Made by a program: the position numbers and the translations under genes. This document shows, one piece after another, positions 5,560-8,410 of a stretch of 8,410 nt of DNA. This DNA comes from a bacterium. GTDB lineage: Bacteria > Spirochaetota > UBA4802 > UBA5550. Positions within the stretch are counted from its first letter, which is position 1; every line of letters starts with the position of its first letter. The stretch spans positions 1 through 8,410 of the forward strand of contig JAAENB010001219.1 in the NCBI GenBank assembly GCA_024224995.1, read 5' to 3'. Below the pieces are notes generated by a model that saw only the letters and a list, made by a program, of their open reading frames with translations, did no database searches and had not been told where the DNA came from.

Positions 5560-6717
5560 CTAAAACTTATTATATTCTTTTAGAATCGCGTTCCCGATTA
5601 TAATTTTCATCACCTCTGATGTTCCTTCATATATTTCCGTTACCTTGGCATCCCGGAAATACCGTTCAACCGGTAATTCTTTTACATATCCGTACCCGCC
5701 AAAAATCTGCAGGGCTTCCTGGCACACTCTCATGGCAGCTGCTGAAGCGTAATACTTGGCCATTGCAGCTTCCACTGAAAAAGACCCGCCTTTATCTTTT
5801 AACCCGGCAGCTCGATAAATAAGCAGCCGTGCCGCGTCCAGCTCTGTTTTCATTTCAGCCAGTTTAAACGAGACTCCCTGGAACGAGCCTATTGGCCGGT
5901 TAAACTGTTTTCTTTCAGTGGCATAGGTTGCGGCTGCTTCAAACGCGGCCATTCCAATCCCCAGGGCCTGTGCTGCAATGCCGATCCGGCCAATATCCAG
6001 GCTCTGCATTGATATTTTAAAACCATCGGCAAGGGTTCCCAGGATATTCTCCTCCGGCACCCGGACATTGTTTAAAAACAACTCCGACACCATATTGCCC
6101 CGCATTCCCATCATATCTTCGATCTTGCCTACGGAAAAACCTTCCATGGATTTATCGACAATAAATATTCCTATATTCTTTTTCTTTACGGAGGTATCAT
6201 ATACCGCGGCAGTGAGAAATACTTCGCCAACTCCTCCGTTTGTGACAAAGGCTTTTTGCCCGTTCAGGACCCAGGCCTTACCGTCTTTTACTGCCGTTGT
6301 TTGAATTGACGAGGCGTCTGAACCGGCATTCGGTTCTGTTACGGTAAATCCGCCTATTTTTTTCCCTGCTGCAAGGTCGCCGGCATACTGTTCCAGCTGT
6401 CCGGGGCTGCCGAATTTCAGTAACGGAGCCAGGCATACGGAATTATGTACCGTGACCCCAAGTCCTGTTGCCGCGCTTACTTTTGAGATCTCTTCAATGA
6501 CAATGGCGTAATTTACCGTATCAAGATCGGCTCCGCCATACTCCGAAGGGGCCTGGATTCCCCATATATTCAACTCGCCCATCTTTTCAACAACATCTCC
6601 GGGCAAGGGAGTTGAATCCCTGTCGAGCACACTTGCCCACTTTCCAAGCTCTTTTTCCGCAAACATCCGTATATTTTTCCGGATCATCTGGTTCTTTTTT
6701 GAATAACTCAGGTCCAT
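5560..6717 (-). CDS. Acyl-CoA dehydrogenase (FAD), short-chain/butyryl-CoA type
   Basis: This 385-residue flavoprotein interconverts acyl-CoA and 2-enoyl-CoA and exchanges electrons with ETF. Seen in order are the N-terminal helical domain, FTVTEPNAGSDAS (124-136, FAD-binding beta domain), the helical substrate region with ATERKQFNRPIG (266-277), and the C-terminal LQIFGGYGY (337-344) and YEGTSE block. The catalytic base is most likely E364 in EIYEGTSE, the position used by short- and medium-chain enzymes. The site that carries glutamate in isovaleryl- and long-chain enzymes (LDLER-like) is G243 here (LDIGR), arguing against those subfamilies. Exact chain length is undetermined. The ATG at 6717 has a weak GAGAG ribosome site. 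With etfB and etfA downstream it forms an ETF-linked dehydrogenase unit, and a repeat lies directly upstream. Confidence 0.92.
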   Translation of the reverse strand: MDLSYSKKNQMIRKNIRMFAEKELGKWASVLDRDSTPLPGDVVEKMGELNIWGIQAPSEYGGADLDTVNYAIVIEEISKVSAATGLGVTVHNSVCLAPLLKFGSPGQLEQYAGDLAAGKKIGGFTVTEPNAGSDASSIQTTAVKDGKAWVLNGQKAFVTNGGVGEVFLTAAVYDTSVKKKNIGIFIVDKSMEGFSVGKIEDMMGMRGNMVSELFLNNVRVPEENILGTLADGFKISMQSLDIGRIGIAAQALGIGMAAFEAAATYATERKQFNRPIGSFQGVSFKLAEMKTELDAARLLIYRAAGLKDKGGSFSVEAAMAKYYASAAAMRVCQEALQIFGGYGYVKELPVERYFRDAKVTEIYEGTSEVMKIIIGNAILKEYNKF

Positions 6718-6720
6718 GTT

Positions 6721-6888
6721 TTCTCTCTTAAGAAACTAAATTGTGCATGTAAGCGGGCCTAAAAGCATCCCCTCTTCTAAATGCTGCGGAACTCGCGTTG
6801 CTCAAACAGTCCTCACATTTAGAAGAGGGGATACTTTCAGGCCAGATGCAGCTCGCAATGTTATTTAGTTTCTGATCTATTATTTCCC
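6721..6888 (-). repeat. Long hairpin leader repeat directly upstream of acd
   Basis: Outer ends AGAAACTAAAT (6731-6741) and ATTTAGTTTCT (6863-6873) are a perfect 11-bp inverted repeat. Inside, 6756-6783 pairs with 6816-6843 at 26 of 28 positions, of which 16 (6768-6783 with 6816-6831) are perfect and uninterrupted. The loop is 32 bases. Beyond the right end lies TTCTGATCTATTATTTCCC (6870-6888), shared with the etfB leader and with 5535-5552. The element ends just before the acd ribosome site. Its form (terminal inverted repeats, no coding capacity, under 200 bases) suits a MITE-like element or a repeated cis-acting RNA. Confidence 0.75.
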
Positions 6889-7077
6889 GGCCTTGTATAA
6901 TGCAGTAAAAAAGATAGAAATACTTTTTAAGGGCTTAAAAATCAATAAAAAAAAGCCTGTATTGGAATTTTATGCCCGGAGCATGTAAAAAAAGTCTCTT
7001 GACAGGGGAGAAAGAATCTTTTTAGTTCTACCGAAAGTTTTAATATAAGTTTTAACACTAAATTTGGAGATTTCAGT
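6889..7077. promoter_or_regulatory. AT-rich divergent region between acd and the outer-membrane gene
   Basis: This region should carry promoters in both directions. Toward the plus-strand gene, TTGACA (6999-7004) followed 16 bases later by TTTAGT (7021-7026) is a plausible sigma-70 promoter. An alternative -10 is TATAAG at 7044-7049. The ribosome site GGAG at 7066-7069 is 8 bases from the ATG at 7078. Toward acd, TATACA on the minus strand (about 6894-6899) is a weak -10 with no clear -35. A short ATGC/GCAT hairpin lies at 6972-6984. No gene is visible. Confidence 0.45.
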
Positions 7078-7665
7078 ATGAAAAAAATATTATATTTATT
7101 AGCAATTCTTTCTTTTGCCGCCCTGTTCGCGGTACAGGGTTTTGCCAAACCAAAACAGATCAGCTTTTCCCCGGCCTTTAAAGATGGCGACATGCTCATT
7201 CACGCCGGTGTTGGTTTTGGTCTCCATGGCACCGTAGATAACCAGTCCGATATTTCCATTCCTCCCCTTATTGGAGCTTTTGATATGGCTGTAGCTATTT
7301 CCAACCTTCAACTCCCCTTCTCTTTTGGCGGATGCGTTGGTTATGCCAGGTATACATACACCAATACTGCCGATGATACGGAGCTTACATACTCCTATGT
7401 CTTAATCGGCGGCCGGATTCTCTTTCATTTTAACCTGCTCTCCAAAGCGGACATTTATGCCGGTCTCCTGATAGGTGCGAACCTTGTATCCTTTAATGCC
7501 AGCGGCACCAATTCTTCAACATATTCAAACGTAAAGGCAAAAGACTATTTTATGCACGGCGAATTTGTTGGTATCCGCTATTTCTTTACCAAAAACTTCG
7601 GCGTTTATGGAGAAATGGGGTATACCTTTGGTTATATCAATGGGGGCATTGCTATTAAATTCTAG
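7078..7665 (+). CDS. Putative outer-membrane beta-barrel protein
   Basis: I do not recognise a specific family for this 195-residue protein. Residues 1-23 form a Sec signal peptide: MKK, a hydrophobic core, then a cut after GFA before KPKQ. The only cysteine (C86) is far from the cleavage site, so it is not a lipoprotein. The mature part alternates short amphipathic strands rich in glycine and aromatic residues, such as LIHAGVGFGL, GGCVGYARYTY, YSYVLIGGRILFHF, YAGLLIGANLV and FGVYGEMGYTFGY. It ends in IAIKF, whose terminal phenylalanine is a known feature of BAM-assembled barrels. About eight strands are plausible. It is a single gene with its own likely promoter, converging on the sigma-factor gene 16 bases away. 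Function unknown; the barrel call is inferred from pattern. Confidence 0.7.
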   Translation: MKKILYLLAILSFAALFAVQGFAKPKQISFSPAFKDGDMLIHAGVGFGLHGTVDNQSDISIPPLIGAFDMAVAISNLQLPFSFGGCVGYARYTYTNTADDTELTYSYVLIGGRILFHFNLLSKADIYAGLLIGANLVSFNASGTNSSTYSNVKAKDYFMHGEFVGIRYFFTKNFGVYGEMGYTFGYINGGIAIKF

Positions 7666-7681
7666 TCCGCCTGCATTAGCA

Positions 7682-8290
7682 TCAATAATAATCCGGCTCA
7701 GGGACGGGCCCAACCCCCGTCTCTGTACCACTCCACCGAAAATCATCAAAAACCGTTTCATCATATAATATCAAAATGTTATTTTTTATCTTTTCACAGA
7801 TCTTCTGTTCGATTTTATTGATCCTGTAAAGAGAAAGCTCATACCTCAGCGCGATTTTTCCCTTGCTTATTTCTTTAAAATACTTTTCCAGAAAGATATT
7901 TCGTTCTAATTCCGGAAATGAATTAATCGTATCATGTATGGTAGATACAACCTCGCCCTCAAGGTGCATATCCTCTATGCTGTTGTAAAATTCCCCGTCT
8001 AAAACAGCTTCCCGCAAAACCACTTCCTGCAATTTAGCAGATTCCCGTACACTTTTCCGGATATAATCATATGCCTTATGCCTGGCTACTGCCAGAAGCA
8101 GTTTCCGCGCCCCGCGGCTCTCGGGGTCCATTACCTCTTCCTTTTCAAGTAAAGCGGTAAATACATCATGTGTGATATCCTCAGACGCCTCCTTTTGATG
8201 CACCATGTTTTTCAAAAACCCGCTCACTAATCCCGAATATTTCCGGTACAGATCGGCATACGCCGTATCCAGATTCCCTTCTCCTTCCAC
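7682..8290 (-). CDS. ECF-like RNA polymerase sigma factor
   Basis: This 202-residue protein resembles extracytoplasmic-function sigma factors, which direct RNA polymerase to alternative promoters. Sigma region 2 is seen at about residues 11-80 (YRKYSGLVSGFL, EASEDITHDVFTALL, VARHKAYDYIRKS). Region 4 spans about 117-172, with SFPELERNIFLEKYFKEIS and a helix-turn-helix-like segment KIALRYELSLYRINKIEQKI. About 30 residues follow region 4, ending in GVGPVPEPDYY, an unusual proline-rich tail. Translation starts at GTG (8290), supported by AAGGAGG five bases upstream and by the lack of another start before residue 30. No anti-sigma gene lies in the window, so its signal is unknown. The gene converges on the outer-membrane gene, and its tail codons contain a hairpin. 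Confidence 0.8.
   Translation of the reverse strand: MEGEGNLDTAYADLYRKYSGLVSGFLKNMVHQKEASEDITHDVFTALLEKEEVMDPESRGARKLLLAVARHKAYDYIRKSVRESAKLQEVVLREAVLDGEFYNSIEDMHLEGEVVSTIHDTINSFPELERNIFLEKYFKEISKGKIALRYELSLYRINKIEQKICEKIKNNILILYDETVFDDFRWSGTETGVGPVPEPDYY
7699..7725. other. Hairpin inside the 3' end of the sigma-factor gene
   Basis: CAGGGACGGG (7699-7708) pairs with CCCGTCTCTG (7716-7725) over 10 positions, 9 Watson-Crick and one wobble, around a 7-base loop. It encodes part of the proline/glycine tail of the sigma factor and lies 33 bases after the stop of the convergent outer-membrane gene. Neither strand has a T-run after the stem, so a rho-independent terminator is not supported. It could act as a transcript end barrier. 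Confidence 0.45.
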
Positions 8291-8295
8291 TGTGT

Positions 8296-8302
8296 CCTCC
8301 TT
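8296..8302 (-). promoter_or_regulatory. Strong ribosome binding site fixing the GTG start of the sigma gene
   Basis: On the minus strand AAGGAGG is followed by five bases (ACACA) and then GTG at 8290-8288. It is the best Shine-Dalgarno match in the window and is the reason for accepting the GTG start. Confidence 0.75.
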
Positions 8303-8312
8303 AAAAAAAATA

Positions 8313-8340
8313 GTTCAAAATTCGAGGTTCGAGGTTCGAA
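8313..8340. repeat. Heptad tandem repeat upstream of the sigma gene
   Basis: Four 7-base units run in register: GTTCAAA, ATTCGAG, GTTCGAG, GTTCGAA, continuing weakly into GTTTTCT. The unit is related to the GTTTGAA heptads at 4319-4414. Units contain the TTCGAA palindrome. The run lies in the 5' untranslated region of the sigma gene, just beyond its ribosome site. Confidence 0.75.
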
Positions 8341-8372
8341 GTTTTCTGCCGCCGGAACCGCTTAATTCTTAA

Positions 8373-8402
8373 CCGATCACCGATCACCCGGCCCAAAGGG
8401 CC
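8373..8402. repeat. CCGATCA heptad pair and adjacent hairpin near the window edge
   Basis: CCGATCA occurs twice in tandem (8373-8379, 8380-8386), again a period of seven. It is followed by GGCCC-AAA-GGGCC (8390-8402), a perfect 5-bp stem. A further CCGAT starts at 8403, after ACC-like sequence. The window ends inside this repeat region, so its full extent is unknown. Confidence 0.55.
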
Positions 8403-8410
8403 ACCGATAA

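Noticed and set aside
6931..6956. Possible terminator GGGCTT...AAGCC with A/T-rich loop
   Set aside because: Stem is only about five pairs with a loop near 17 bases, too weak to call.
5491..6984. Shared 12-mer TGCCCGGAGCAT at 5491-5502 and 6973-6984
   Set aside because: Flanks do not match, so a common origin is not supported.
7565..7768. 67-codon plus-strand frame bridging the outer-membrane and sigma genes
   Set aside because: It overlaps the better-supported genes on both sides in other frames and has no domain or ribosome site.
8313..8386. CRISPR array
   Set aside because: The repeats are contiguous seven-base units with no spacers and no cas genes are present.

Overview
The window looks like a chromosomal piece of an anaerobic, Gram-negative, amino-acid- or organic-acid-fermenting bacterium. 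The anaerobe call rests on a ferredoxin-dependent 2-oxoacid oxidoreductase and an electron-transfer flavoprotein/acyl-CoA dehydrogenase set. The Gram-negative call rests on a Sec-exported beta-barrel-like protein ending in phenylalanine. A spirochaete-like host is a reasonable guess, but nothing here proves it.

Region 1 (1-3177, plus strand) is a compact operon. A small 2x[4Fe-4S] ferredoxin (delta subunit), VorB-type alpha, TPP-binding beta and gamma subunits form a four-subunit 2-oxoacid:ferredoxin oxidoreductase. A tandem-ACT-domain protein, probably an amino-acid-sensing partner, follows. The likely chemistry is oxidative decarboxylation of branched-chain (or related) 2-oxoacids to acyl-CoA, CO2 and reduced ferredoxin.

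Region 2 (3233-6717, minus strand) converges on region 1 and encodes an acyl-CoA dehydrogenase followed by etfB and etfA. Its product classes match region 1: region 1 makes acyl-CoA and reduced ferredoxin, and region 2 moves electrons between acyl-CoA/enoyl-CoA and a flavoprotein. The EtfB motif resembles the clostridial FAD-type (possibly bifurcating) EtfB more than the mitochondrial AMP-type, but it is not canonical. The two operons are separated by a strong near-palindrome (3177-3227).

Region 3 is the non-coding material within and upstream of the minus-strand cluster, which is unusually rich in structured repeats. Related leader elements with AGAAACTAAAT/ATTTAGTTTCT ends sit directly in front of both acd and etfB. 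A third partial copy lies just after acd. A GC-rich segment with 19-bp inverted repeats lies between acd and etfB, and a heptad-based 40-bp inverted repeat lies between etfB and etfA.

Region 4 (7078-8410) has a plus-strand outer-membrane beta-barrel candidate converging on a minus-strand ECF-like sigma factor gene with a GTG start and a strong ribosome binding site. Upstream of the sigma gene are more heptad repeats. The enzymes are of known families. The least explained signal is the repeat system and its placement in front of functionally linked genes.
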